From: an uncultured Eubacteriales bacterium
GTDB lineage: Bacteria; Bacillota; Clostridia; Oscillospirales; Oscillospiraceae
DNA: 54,009 nucleotides
Assembly (NCBI GenBank): GCA_900540545.1
Contig: UQGJ01000012.1
Location: 1-54,009, forward strand
Reading direction: 5' to 3'
Made by a program: the position numbers and the translations under genes. Below are positions 26,200-34,068 of the stretch, piece by piece (position 1 is the first letter of the stretch; every line of letters begins with the position of its first letter). The notes below the pieces were generated by a model, which made no database searches, was not told the origin of the DNA, and saw only the letters and a list, made by a program, of their open reading frames with translations.

Positions 26200-29100
26200 T
26201 TATGCCATCCCTTCCACCATCCGCTGGAGGACGATGGCAACTTCAGCCCGGGTGGCCGTCCCGGCGGGGTCCAAAACCCCGCCGTCCTTGCCGGTCATCA
26301 GGCCCGCGCCCACGGCGTAGGCCACGGCCTCCTGGGCCCAGCCGTCCACCGCATCGCCGTCGGCGTAGGCCGACAAGTCGCCCCGGAGGGACAGGTCCGC
26401 CCCCTGGGTCCCCAGGTAGCGGTAAAGGATGGTGGCCAGGGTCTGCCGGGTGATGGGGGCCTCGGGGTCGAAGCCCGCTCCGGTGCCGGTGACAATGCCC
26501 GTCTCCGCCGCCCAGGCCACGGCCCCGGCGTAATAGGCGCCATCGGTCACGTCCGGGAAGGCCGGGGTCCCCGCCGCCGCCGGCTCGTTCTCCAGCCGGT
26601 TGAGGACGGTCACCAGCATGCCCCGGGTCATCTCCGCGCCGGGGGCGAAGCTGTCGTCGCTGACGCCCTGGAACAGGCCACGGGCCGTGACGAACTCCAC
26701 GGCCTCCCCAGCCCAGTGGTCCGCCGTGTCCGGGAAGTCCTTCCCGTTGTCCACCAGCTTGATGGTGGCGGAGCCGTCCAGAGGCACCACTGCCGTGCCG
26801 TCGGTCACAACGGATTTGCGGATGATCTCCTCGGTGCCGTCGGCGTGGACCAGCACGGCCACAGTGCCGGGGGCGGCCTCTTCCACGGGCAGGCTGGCCT
26901 TGAGGCCGCCGCTCACCATCTCCAGGGCCTGGTCCCCCACGGTCACGGCCACCTTCACGCCGCCGTCCTCCGTCTTTTCCGCCTTCACCGCCACCGTCTC
27001 GCCCTTCTGGCCGGCCAGGGCCTCCAGGGCGCTGTTGGGCAGGGTCACATCGGCGATGGGGGTGCTGACCACCACCGCGGCGGCGGTCTCCTTCGCCAAG
27101 CTCTCCACGGCGGCCCTGGGCACCTCCACGGAGACAGCGGTCACGGTCTCCTCCTTGGGCACCTGGGCGGTGAGGACCACGGCAGTCTCCACCCGGTCGG
27201 CGTCCTTGGCCGTCTCGGCAGCGGCCTTGGCCTGCTCCACCAGCTTTTCCGCCGCCTTCTGGTCCACCGCAGCAGTGGCCGCGCCGTCCTTCACAGCGGC
27301 CTCCGGCCTGGCCTCGGTCCTGGCGGTAGCCACGGTCTTACCCGTCCCGTCGGTGACCACCTGGGCGGTGGTCTCGGTGCCGGTGGCCTTGTCGCTGATG
27401 GCCACGTTTTTCTCCTCGGTCTTGGTCCCGTCGGCGGCGGTGGTGGTCTTGACCTCCTCCTTGGTGACGGAGCCGTCCTTGGCCACGGTCTCGGTGGCCT
27501 TGGTCTCGGTCTTCTCACCGGTGGCCGCGTTGGTGGCCGTCTCGGTGACGTTGGTGGTGGTGGAGCCGTCCTTGTTCTTCACGGTCTCGGTGACGGTCTC
27601 CGTCTTCACGTCGCCCTCGGTCTTGGTCTCTGTGTCCACCGTGGGCTTGGGGGGCGTGCTGGAGGACGAGCTGGAGGAGCCTGAGGGCACATAGTTGCTC
27701 AAATCCTGGTCACGCATGGTCTCCGCTTTGTACCAGGGGTCCGTTTTCACCGTCCCCCCGGTAACCAGGGTCGCAAAGTCCGGCGTCGCGGTTCCCCAAT
27801 AGTTCCGGGTGGCATCCAAATTCGCGGGTGCCGTTCCGCTAATCTTAAAGATGTCGGCGTCCTCACCGGAGAAATTTTCAGCGGGCACCATGCAATTATT
27901 CCGAATCACGGCACTTGTTATATCTTCCGATAAATTTTCAAACCTAAACGCCCTGCCGCCGCCTACTTGATCCCGGTCCCAATTTTCCAGGCGGTTATTT
28001 TGGATGAGCAGTGTCCCTGCACTTTGATTGAAAAGTTGAATAGAACTGTGATTGGTATTCCGTACGGTATTATTTTCGATGCGCACATCGCCCTTGGCCG
28101 CAGAGATATTGATACCCGATGGAGATGTATTGCCAGTCCCGACCCCGTCGATGACATTATCCAAAACGGAAATGTTTTCTACCGCCAACTGGGCAGAAAG
28201 ATTAAAATGGATGGCGGAGTTCTCTCCATCCTGGATATTGCTGAATCGGTTATTTTGAATGGTGATATTGGCGAGACTCCCATTTTCCCACCATGCTTCA
28301 AACTTGATTCCCTTCCCCTGAAATGCAATATCCTTGATAGTCAGGCCGTCAATATCCCGAGCTGGGTTAGTGGGTATGGGCTGGTCAGTGGTCATAATCA
28401 AACCGCCTGTCAGCACCGTTTTTCCCTCTCCCACACCGCAGATGGTCACATTTTGCACACCTCTGTTGATGATCAGCGGCTCATCATAAGTCCCTTCCAA
28501 AATCGTAAGTACATCATTGTCCTGCACAGCCTCCATGGCCTTAGCCAGGGTGGCATACTTGGTAGCACCGATGGCGGCCACCGGGCCATTGATTACGTAG
28601 TTGCCTTCCTTCTCTATGCAGGAATAGCCGTCCGCCACGTAGGCGCTCACGTCGCTGCTGAAGGTACCGCCCTTGACCTGAATTGCACCTTCTCTGCTGA
28701 CGTCTTGGGCGTTCAACGGCTTGAGGAAGGTTCCACCGTTAATTTCAATGGTACTGTTGACCGGGTCGTTATAGTCGCTACCCACCCAGACGGACACCGT
28801 CTTGCCGTCAAAACTGCCGCCATTGACGGTCACCGCCGCCGAGATAGGGTCCAGCCCCTTCCCATCGTTGGAGACATACAGGCCGTAATAATCCTCGGAG
28901 GTATAACTGCCCCCATTTACAATTGCGGTTCCGCTATCCACTCCCAACCCGCCATGCTTACCCGAGACCTGGACATCCTCATCTCGGGCCGGGTCAATTT
29001 CAATCTCGTTTGTGGAGATGATTGCATAAGTTCTGGCATTGACATCCGTAAATATCCCCTTAGTAATATGTGCATAGCCGGAGTTATTCAGGCAACCAAC

Positions 29101-29631
29101 GCCGTACTTGTCCCCCGAGGTTCCCACAAATTCGGTGGTAAATGTCCCTCCCTCAATATAGACATTGCCCTCATTCCAAATTGCCGCACCGCCGTTTTCG
29201 TCACACGCAATATATTTGCCGCTCTGAATGGTGAGCGTCCCACTATTATTGAAGGCACCACGGGCACGGATATATCCCCCGCCCACTGAATCCAGCGCCA
29301 CTACCGTGCCATAATTCTCAATGGCATAAGGACTCTTTTGCGTGGACTCATTCCGAATAGTATCAATATATTTTCCATTGAGGTCTAAGGTGATCTGCTG
29401 GTCCTCTCCCACCACAAGTACAGTGGGAAGAACCACATTCTGCTCCAACACGATGGTGAACGCACCTGCTTGTCCATCCAATGCTCCAACCAGCTCCTGC
29501 AGACTGCTGTACGGGGTTCCATTTACTGTTGCGATGGCCGTCCCCTCCGCCGCCGCGGGGAGGATGCACAGGCTTGCCGCCATGACCAACGCGGTGAACA
29601 GTGCCAGGGACTTTCTGCCAAGCTGTTTCAC
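26200..29631 (-). CDS. Large surface protein: right-handed beta-helix, Thr/Lys-rich stalk and three SLH domains
   Basis: An 1143-residue exported protein. A signal peptide (about 1-28, ending PAAAEG) precedes a long parallel beta-helix (about 60-640) with recurring NGGxF, IxNNxxxN and GGTFxxx turns, as in pectate-lyase-like and adhesin folds. A stalk (about 650-760) is built of Thr/Glu/Lys repeats (TETVTETV, TETKATETV). A mixed region follows with AAVVVSTPIADVTLP, then three SLH modules from about 965 (FPDTADHWAGEAVEF, FPDVTDGAYYAGAVAWA, DGDAVDGWAQEAVAYA) that bind the wall. The start is GTG at 29631 with GAGG upstream. Bases 27700-29630 have clearly lower GC than the C-terminal half, suggesting a mosaic gene with an exchanged beta-helix. 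Confidence 0.88.
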   Translation of the reverse strand: MKQLGRKSLALFTALVMAASLCILPAAAEGTAIATVNGTPYSSLQELVGALDGQAGAFTIVLEQNVVLPTVLVVGEDQQITLDLNGKYIDTIRNESTQKSPYAIENYGTVVALDSVGGGYIRARGAFNNSGTLTIQSGKYIACDENGGAAIWNEGNVYIEGGTFTTEFVGTSGDKYGVGCLNNSGYAHITKGIFTDVNARTYAIISTNEIEIDPARDEDVQVSGKHGGLGVDSGTAIVNGGSYTSEDYYGLYVSNDGKGLDPISAAVTVNGGSFDGKTVSVWVGSDYNDPVNSTIEINGGTFLKPLNAQDVSREGAIQVKGGTFSSDVSAYVADGYSCIEKEGNYVINGPVAAIGATKYATLAKAMEAVQDNDVLTILEGTYDEPLIINRGVQNVTICGVGEGKTVLTGGLIMTTDQPIPTNPARDIDGLTIKDIAFQGKGIKFEAWWENGSLANITIQNNRFSNIQDGENSAIHFNLSAQLAVENISVLDNVIDGVGTGNTSPSGINISAAKGDVRIENNTVRNTNHSSIQLFNQSAGTLLIQNNRLENWDRDQVGGGRAFRFENLSEDITSAVIRNNCMVPAENFSGEDADIFKISGTAPANLDATRNYWGTATPDFATLVTGGTVKTDPWYKAETMRDQDLSNYVPSGSSSSSSSTPPKPTVDTETKTEGDVKTETVTETVKNKDGSTTTNVTETATNAATGEKTETKATETVAKDGSVTKEEVKTTTAADGTKTEEKNVAISDKATGTETTAQVVTDGTGKTVATARTEARPEAAVKDGAATAAVDQKAAEKLVEQAKAAAETAKDADRVETAVVLTAQVPKEETVTAVSVEVPRAAVESLAKETAAAVVVSTPIADVTLPNSALEALAGQKGETVAVKAEKTEDGGVKVAVTVGDQALEMVSGGLKASLPVEEAAPGTVAVLVHADGTEEIIRKSVVTDGTAVVPLDGSATIKLVDNGKDFPDTADHWAGEAVEFVTARGLFQGVSDDSFAPGAEMTRGMLVTVLNRLENEPAAAGTPAFPDVTDGAYYAGAVAWAAETGIVTGTGAGFDPEAPITRQTLATILYRYLGTQGADLSLRGDLSAYADGDAVDGWAQEAVAYAVGAGLMTGKDGGVLDPAGTATRAEVAIVLQRMVEGMA

Positions 29632-29732
29632 GATTCCTCACGCTCCATTCCGATACTAATATATATTCTGTCTATTCAGCGAATAGACAGAAAGCCCTTG
29701 TACAAGGGCTGGTCTCCCAGTTTCATGGTATG

Positions 29733-30746
29733 TTACACCAGCACGGCATTCTCCACCAGCAGACGGCAGAAGCAGTCCGCCGGAGGCCACAGTTCCTCTT
29801 CTCCAGGGGAGAGGACCCACAGGTCCCCGTGGGCCACCAGGCGGAAGGTCTCCACCCCCGGGTGGCCCATGGCCGCCTGCTGGTACAGGCGGTGGGAGTG
29901 GACCACGCCGCCCCCCTCGGTCCGTCGAATCAGTACGTCCCCCTGCCGGTCGGGCCGGAGAGCAAGCACGCCCCCGCAGGCGTAGACCGAGGCGGCGCGC
30001 CCCAGGGTCCTGGCCGCCTCCTGGGACAGAAGGATGGAGCGGTCACGCCGCAGGGTGGCCGTCCGCTCCCGGTCCTCCTGCAGCTCCAGCCGCCGGAAGC
30101 CCTCCAGCCCATCCAGCTCGGTCAGCGCCAAAAAGTCCGGAGAGAGGGCCACCCCCTCCTCCATCGTCCGGGAAAAGGGCGTTTTTTCGCCCCACAGCCC
30201 CCGGCAGTAGTCGGCCAGGGCCTTGGAGCGGAGGAAGGTCTCTCCCCCCTCCCGCTCCCGCCGGTAGGGCCCCCGCCGGTCCCGGACCAGGGCCACCACG
30301 CCGTCCCGGACCCAGGCGGACATGCGGGCGGGCAGGGCCAGAGAGACGGTCAGCCGGTCCTGACGGACCTGATATTTGATGTGGGCGGAGATGCTCTCCA
30401 GCTCGATGTTCTGGAAGCTGCCGTCCAGCCCCTTTTCCCGGTGGGCGCCGGGGCCGAAGAGGACGGCCCCGTGGGCCCGGTCCACCCAGGCGGCCAGCCG
30501 CCCCCCGCACAGCGGGAACCGGCGCAGCAGGTATTGGGCCATCCCCCGGGCGTTGATGAGTCCGGCCTCGCTGTTGGCCTTCCGGGTCACCCGGTAGCGG
30601 CCCTCCGGGGCGCTGACCAGCGCCAGCACCTCGCCGGAGCCCATCAGCTCCACCCGCTCGCCCAGCGCCGCCGCCACCGTAACGCTGAGATAGATGGGCG
30701 CGTTTTCCGCAAAATAGATATGCTCTTCCCTGGTGCGCTGCCGCAT
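29733..30746 (-). CDS. Hypothetical protein, 337 residues
   Basis: I do not recognise this protein. It is soluble, Arg/Glu-rich and has no signal peptide or membrane segment. It seems to contain two similar beta-rich halves: ENAPIYLSVTVAAALGERVELMGSGEVLALV with YRVTRKANSEAGLINARG in the first, and RDRSILLSQEAARTLGRAASVYACGGVLALR near residue 250 in the second, suggesting an internal duplication. The start at 30746 (MRQRTREEH) has AAAGGAAG upstream; an in-frame ATG 38 codons earlier lacks one. The perfect TGTGCA-N4-TGCACA palindrome lies 100 bases upstream. It could be a DNA- or nucleotide-binding regulator, but there is no solid evidence. Confidence 0.65.
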   Translation of the reverse strand: MRQRTREEHIYFAENAPIYLSVTVAAALGERVELMGSGEVLALVSAPEGRYRVTRKANSEAGLINARGMAQYLLRRFPLCGGRLAAWVDRAHGAVLFGPGAHREKGLDGSFQNIELESISAHIKYQVRQDRLTVSLALPARMSAWVRDGVVALVRDRRGPYRREREGGETFLRSKALADYCRGLWGEKTPFSRTMEEGVALSPDFLALTELDGLEGFRRLELQEDRERTATLRRDRSILLSQEAARTLGRAASVYACGGVLALRPDRQGDVLIRRTEGGGVVHSHRLYQQAAMGHPGVETFRLVAHGDLWVLSPGEEELWPPADCFCRLLVENAVLV

Positions 30747-30845
30747 ATCTGCTTCCTTTCCGCCGCACATGTCTCCGCAAATCAGGTCGTATCCTGGCGT
30801 TCCACAGAGTAGACTTTGGGAGTCAACGGCATAGGTTACATAATC

Positions 30846-30861
30846 TGTGCAGACGTGCACA
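30846..30861. promoter_or_regulatory. Palindromic operator candidate, site 3 (TGTGCA-N4-TGCACA)
   Basis: A perfect 6-bp inverted repeat with four-base centre GACG lies between the hypothetical gene and the serine recombinase end. It shares arms and spacing with site 1. Confidence 0.5.
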
Positions 30862-30905
30862 ATAAAGCGTTATAAATGAATTATATACTGCCTGTTCCAA
30901 AAAGT

Positions 30906-31535
30906 CTACCTATTGGAACAATTATTTTCACAGGTTTCCGCATCTTTCGCACGTTCTTTTACCCGCCGCAAAAAGGTCTGGCAGGAGATGCCCAGCCTGG
31001 CCCCTGCCGCCCGGGCGGAGAGCTCCCCCCGAAGCCATTCCTCCTGGACAGTATCGAACTCCTCCGGCATCGCCAGCCGCTTGGCCCCAAACCGCACGCC
31101 CCTGGCCCTGGCCGCCGCGATGCCCTCGGCCTGCCGCTGGCGGATGTTCTGCCGCTCGGTCTCCGCCACATAGGACAAGATTTGCAGCACCAGGTCGCTG
31201 ATGAAGATACCCGTCAGGTCTCCCCCGCCGCCCCGGGTGTCCAAAAGCGGCATATCCAGCACACGGATGTCGGCCTTCCGCTCCCGGGTGATGATGCGCC
31301 ACTGCTCCAAAATCTCCCGGTAGTTTCGCCCCAGCCGGTCGATGGCCTTGACCACCACCAGGTCCCCGGGCCGGAGCCTGCGGAGCAGCCGCTGGTACTG
31401 GGGCCGCTGAAAGTCCTTGCCCGACTGCTTGTCCAGAAAAATATACTTTGGAGCGATGCCCGCCTGGGCCAGGGCAATCATTTGCCGGTCCTCGTTCTGG
31501 TCCCTGGCGGACACCCGCGCATATCCGTATTCCAT
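30906..31535 (-). CDS. Serine recombinase (resolvase/invertase type)
   Basis: A 209-residue site-specific recombinase. The catalytic domain (about 1-135) starts MEYGYARVSARDQ with nucleophile Ser9, and has LRPGDLVVVKAIDRLGRNY and the long E helix around AETERQNIRQRQAEGI. A C-terminal Hin-like HTH (about 165-200: SARAAGARLGISCQTFLRRVKE) gives the resolvase/invertase layout, distinct from IS607 TnpA, whose HTH is N-terminal, and from large serine integrases. The ribosome site GGAAGGGG lies inside a 25-bp perfect inverted repeat just upstream. No transposase is adjacent, so it may act on the neighbouring inverted repeat or be a relic of a mobile element. Confidence 0.9.
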   Translation of the reverse strand: MEYGYARVSARDQNEDRQMIALAQAGIAPKYIFLDKQSGKDFQRPQYQRLLRRLRPGDLVVVKAIDRLGRNYREILEQWRIITRERKADIRVLDMPLLDTRGGGGDLTGIFISDLVLQILSYVAETERQNIRQRQAEGIAAARARGVRFGAKRLAMPEEFDTVQEEWLRGELSARAAGARLGISCQTFLRRVKERAKDAETCENNCSNR

Positions 31536-31541
31536 AAAAAA

Positions 31542-31597
31542 ATCCCCTTCCGTTTTACAGATGATACTTTTATATCATCTGTAAAACGGAAGGGGAT
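31542..31597 (-). terminator. 25-bp perfect inverted repeat spanning the recombinase ribosome-binding site
   Basis: The arms 31542-31566 and 31573-31597 are perfectly complementary, with a six-base centre. On the minus strand the hairpin starts 26 bases after the obgE stop and is followed by TTTTTT, as in a terminator. The distal arm contains GGAAGGGG, the recombinase ribosome site, so read-through mRNA would have it masked. The sequence could also be the recombinase's own crossover site. Confidence 0.7.
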
Positions 31598-31622
31598 ATT
31601 GCTGGCGTGTCATTTTTCGACT

Positions 31623-32900
31623 TTATTTTTGATATTCAAATTCCAGATTGTAGAGGCATACGGTGTCGCCGTCCTGGATGCCCATCTCCTCCAGCCGGGC
31701 AAAGAGGCCCGACTCCCGGAGCATCCGGTCGAACCAGTTCCGGGACTCGTAGTCGTTGAAGTTCACGTTGGCCATCAGCCGCTGGAGCCAGGGGCCGTCC
31801 ACGATCCAGGTATCGTCCACGTGCTGGATGTCCACCTCGCCGGTGGTGTCGATCTCCGGCGGGGCGGCGACGTAGTCCGGCTCGTACACGGTGATGGGGG
31901 GCAGATTGGCCAGCTCACCGGCGGCGGCCTTCATCAGCTCCGTCACCCCCTGGTGGGTGGCGGCGGAAATCTCGAAGAAGGGCATGCCCAGGGCCTCCAC
32001 GTGGGCCTTGAGGGCCTCCAGGCCCGCCCGGTCCTCGGCGATGTCGGCCTTGTTCCCGGCCACCAGCATCCGGCGGGAGGCCAGCTCGGGGCTGTACTGC
32101 TTCAGCTCCTCGTTGATGGCTTGGAAGTCCTCCACCGGGTCCCGTCCCTCCCGGCCCGACACGTCCACCACATGGATGAGCAGGCGGCAGCGGTCCACGT
32201 GGCGCAGGAAATCGTGGCCCAGGCCGGCCCCCTCGCTGGCCCCCTCGATGATGCCGGGGATGTCGGCCATGACGAAGGAGACCCCCTCGCTGACGTAGAC
32301 CACACCCAGGTTGGGGAAGAGGGTGGTGAAATGGTAGTCGGCGATTTTGGGCCGGGCCTTGGACACCACGGACAGGAGGGTGGATTTGCCCACGTTGGGG
32401 AAGCCCACCAGTCCCACGTCAGCCAGCAGCTTCAGCTCCAGGATGACCTCCCGCTCCTGGCCGGGGAGGCCGGCCTTGGCGAAGTTGGGCACCTGCCGGG
32501 TGGGGGTGGCGAAATGCTGGTTGCCCCAGCCGCCGTTGCCGCCCCGGCAGAGGACGAAGGGCTCGGTGGTGGACATGTCGGCAATGACCTGGCCCGAGGC
32601 GGCGTCCTTCACCACAGTACCCAGGGGCACCTTGATGACCAGGTCCGCGCCGTCCTTGCCGGAGCAGCGCTTGCCGCTGCCGTCCATGCCGTTGGGGGCC
32701 ACGTATTTGCGCTTGTAGCGGAAGTCCATCAGGGTGGACATATGCTGGTCCACCTGGACGATCACGTCGCCGCCCCGGCCGCCGTCACCGCCGTCCGGCC
32801 CGCCCGCGGCCACATATTTTTCCCGGTGGAAGGCCACGGCCCCGTTGCCGCCGGCGCCGGATTTCACGGTGATCTTTGCGGTATCCACAAATGCTGGCAT
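31623..32900 (-). CDS. obgE: GTPase ObgE/CgtA
   Basis: An essential GTPase of ribosome assembly and stress control, cytoplasmic and 50S-associated. The 425 residues show the glycine-rich Obg fold (1-158: SGAGGNGAVAFHREKYV, GGPDGGDGGRGGDV). The G domain has G1 GFPNVGKST at 166-174, G2 TTLFPNLG, G3 DIPGIIEGA and G4 NKAD. The C-terminal OCT domain (about 345-425) ends with GDTVCLYNLEFEYQK. The ATG at 32900 has GGAGGTG upstream. It lies in the usual place after rpmA, but a terminator and a REP palindrome separate them, so it may have its own promoter. Confidence 0.97.
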   Translation of the reverse strand: MPAFVDTAKITVKSGAGGNGAVAFHREKYVAAGGPDGGDGGRGGDVIVQVDQHMSTLMDFRYKRKYVAPNGMDGSGKRCSGKDGADLVIKVPLGTVVKDAASGQVIADMSTTEPFVLCRGGNGGWGNQHFATPTRQVPNFAKAGLPGQEREVILELKLLADVGLVGFPNVGKSTLLSVVSKARPKIADYHFTTLFPNLGVVYVSEGVSFVMADIPGIIEGASEGAGLGHDFLRHVDRCRLLIHVVDVSGREGRDPVEDFQAINEELKQYSPELASRRMLVAGNKADIAEDRAGLEALKAHVEALGMPFFEISAATHQGVTELMKAAAGELANLPPITVYEPDYVAAPPEIDTTGEVDIQHVDDTWIVDGPWLQRLMANVNFNDYESRNWFDRMLRESGLFARLEEMGIQDGDTVCLYNLEFEYQK

Positions 32901-32920
32901 AAAAGCACCTCCTGGTGTCG

Positions 32921-32946
32921 CGGGCCGCCCACCGGGCGGCCCCTAC
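32921..32946. repeat. REP-like palindrome between rpmA and obgE
   Basis: CGGGCCGCCC-ACC-GGGCGGCCC followed by CTAC matches the REP palindromes nested in R1 copies A and B. Here it is isolated. Confidence 0.65.
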
Positions 32947-32956
32947 ATGTGTACAA

Positions 32957-32993
32957 ACGAAAAGGCCCCGAACGCGCGCGTTCGAGGCCTTTA
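32957..32993 (-). terminator. Terminator of the rplU-prp-rpmA operon
   Basis: AAAGGCC-C-CGAACG / CGTTCG-A-GGCCTTT, with one mismatch and a CGCG loop, is followed on the minus strand by TTCG after four T. Confidence 0.7.
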
Positions 32994-33013
32994 GTATACC
33001 CAATTCAAGGGAT

Positions 33014-33298
33014 TTACTGCGGCAGCTCCACAATAGAGACCTGCTTGCGGTCCTTGCCCAGCCGCTCGAACTTGACCTTGCCGCTCTTGAGGGCGAACAG
33101 GGTGTCGTCGCTGCCCTTGCCCACGTTCACGCCGGGATGGATATGGGTGCCGCGCTGGCGCACCAGGATGTTGCCGGCCAGCACGAACTGACCGTCGCCC
33201 CGCTTCACGCCCAGACGCTGGGCGTGGGAGTCGCGGCCGTTCCGGGTGGAACCGACGCCCTTTTTATGGGCGAAGAACTGAAGACCGATATTCAGCAT
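33014..33298 (-). CDS. rpmA: 50S ribosomal protein L27 with cleavable N-terminal extension
   Basis: A 94-residue large-subunit protein near the peptidyl-transferase centre. It begins MLNIGLQFF-AHKKGVGST; the first nine residues are the Firmicute-type extension removed by the Prp protease before the Ala, after which the basic tail reaches the tRNA ends. The rest is canonical (GRDSHAQRLGVKRGDGQFV, RQRGTHIHPGVNVGKGSDDTLFAL). The start at 33298 follows GAGGTG, which lies inside the end of prp; the two genes are four bases apart. Confidence 0.97.
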   Translation of the reverse strand: MLNIGLQFFAHKKGVGSTRNGRDSHAQRLGVKRGDGQFVLAGNILVRQRGTHIHPGVNVGKGSDDTLFALKSGKVKFERLGKDRKQVSIVELPQ

Positions 33299-33302
33299 GG
33301 TA

Positions 33303-33638
33303 TTACACCTCACAATCAAAAACAGTGATATTGTCGGGATACTCCTCGTGGAGGTCCGCGAAGTAGACCATCATGGCAGTCAGAAGGGTCTGACAGGTGC
33401 TCTCGTTGGTCTGCCCCAGCCCTCCGGGGAGCTTGAGGGAGATGGACGCGTCCTTTTCCTTGACCTTCACCGCCGCCTCCAGCCCCAGTACGTCGTTGAC
33501 GGCGCACTCGCAGAGCCGGACCGCGCTGGTGACGGCGGCGCAGACGATGTCCGCTCCCGCCTCCGCCTGGCCGCTGTGCCCCTTGACCTCAAAGCCAACG
33601 AGACGGCTGCCCTCGGAGAAAAAGTTAGCCTCGATCAA
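33303..33638 (-). CDS. prp: Ribosomal-processing cysteine protease Prp (YsxB)
   Basis: A 111-residue cysteine protease that trims the N-terminal extension of L27, which is essential for assembly in Staphylococcus. His21 (VKGHSG) and Cys33 (DIVCAAVT) form the catalytic dyad, and the C-terminal half TLLTAMMVYFADLHEEYPDNI is family-typical. The start is TTG at 33638, four bases after the rplU stop, with only a weak GAGG overlapping the rplU end, so translation probably depends on coupling and yields less protein than its ribosomal neighbours. Its position between rplU and rpmA is the standard Firmicute arrangement. Confidence 0.95.
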   Translation of the reverse strand: MIEANFFSEGSRLVGFEVKGHSGQAEAGADIVCAAVTSAVRLCECAVNDVLGLEAAVKVKEKDASISLKLPGGLGQTNESTCQTLLTAMMVYFADLHEEYPDNITVFDCEV

Positions 33639-33642
33639 GGGT

Positions 33643-33954
33643 TTAGGCCTCGATCTTGCCGATGGTGATCTTGGTGTAGGGCTGACGATGGCCCTGCTTC
33701 CGGCGATAGCCCTTCTTGGGCTTGTACTTGAAGACGATGACCTTCTTGCCCTTGCCGTTCTTCACGACCTCGGCGTTGACCTTGGCCCCGGCCACAGCGG
33801 GGGCGCCGAAGGTCGCCTTGTCGCCGTCCAGGACGGCCAGGACCTTGTCGAAGACCACCTTGTCGCCGGCCTCGGCGTTCAGCTTCTCGATGAAGAGGGT
33901 ATCGCCCTCGGCTACCTTGTACTGCTTGCCGCCGGTCTCGATGATTGCATGCAT
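33643..33954 (-). CDS. rplU: 50S ribosomal protein L21
   Basis: A 103-residue primary rRNA-binding protein of the large subunit. MHAIIETGGKQYKVAEGD at the start, and KYKPKKGYRRKQGHRQPYTKITI near the end are diagnostic. The start at 33954 follows AAGGAGTG; the upstream in-frame extension runs into the leader and is not used. It is first in the operon rplU-prp-rpmA. Confidence 0.97.
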   Translation of the reverse strand: MHAIIETGGKQYKVAEGDTLFIEKLNAEAGDKVVFDKVLAVLDGDKATFGAPAVAGAKVNAEVVKNGKGKKVIVFKYKPKKGYRRKQGHRQPYTKITIGKIEA

Positions 33955-33959
33955 TCTGT

Positions 33960-34039
33960 TTTTCACTCCTTCATGACGGGCTCGCTGTCGGGGGTGGAGC
34001 GGAGGGCTCACTTATAGACCCATTCAAAGCGGCTTCAAT
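33960..34039 (-). ncRNA. Probable L21 leader (autoregulatory 5' UTR)
   Basis: Between the promoter and rplU lies a roughly 80-base leader in which GGGTCTATAAGTGAGCCC can form a stem and CCGACAGCGAGCCCGTC follows. It has the overall shape and the AAGTGAGCC-type motif of the L21 leader family seen before rplU in Firmicutes. This rests on position and motif; no covariance model was run. Confidence 0.5.
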
Positions 34040-34068
34040 AGTATATCAGTGTGTTTTGCGCTTGTCAA
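34040..34068 (-). promoter_or_regulatory. Strong sigma-70 promoter of the rplU operon
   Basis: On the minus strand TTGACA (34063-34068), a 17-base spacer and TATACT (34040-34045). The -35 box overlaps the stop codon of the upstream metallophosphoesterase gene. Confidence 0.85.

Noticed and set aside
27470..27650. Tandem-repeat or CRISPR-like array
   Set aside because: The periodicity comes from Thr/Glu/Val codons in the protein stalk; there are no fixed-length repeats with unique spacers. No CRISPR array was seen anywhere in the window.
30906..31535. IS607-type transposase
   Set aside because: The DNA-binding helix-turn-helix is C-terminal and no TnpB partner is present, so the resolvase/invertase type is a better fit.
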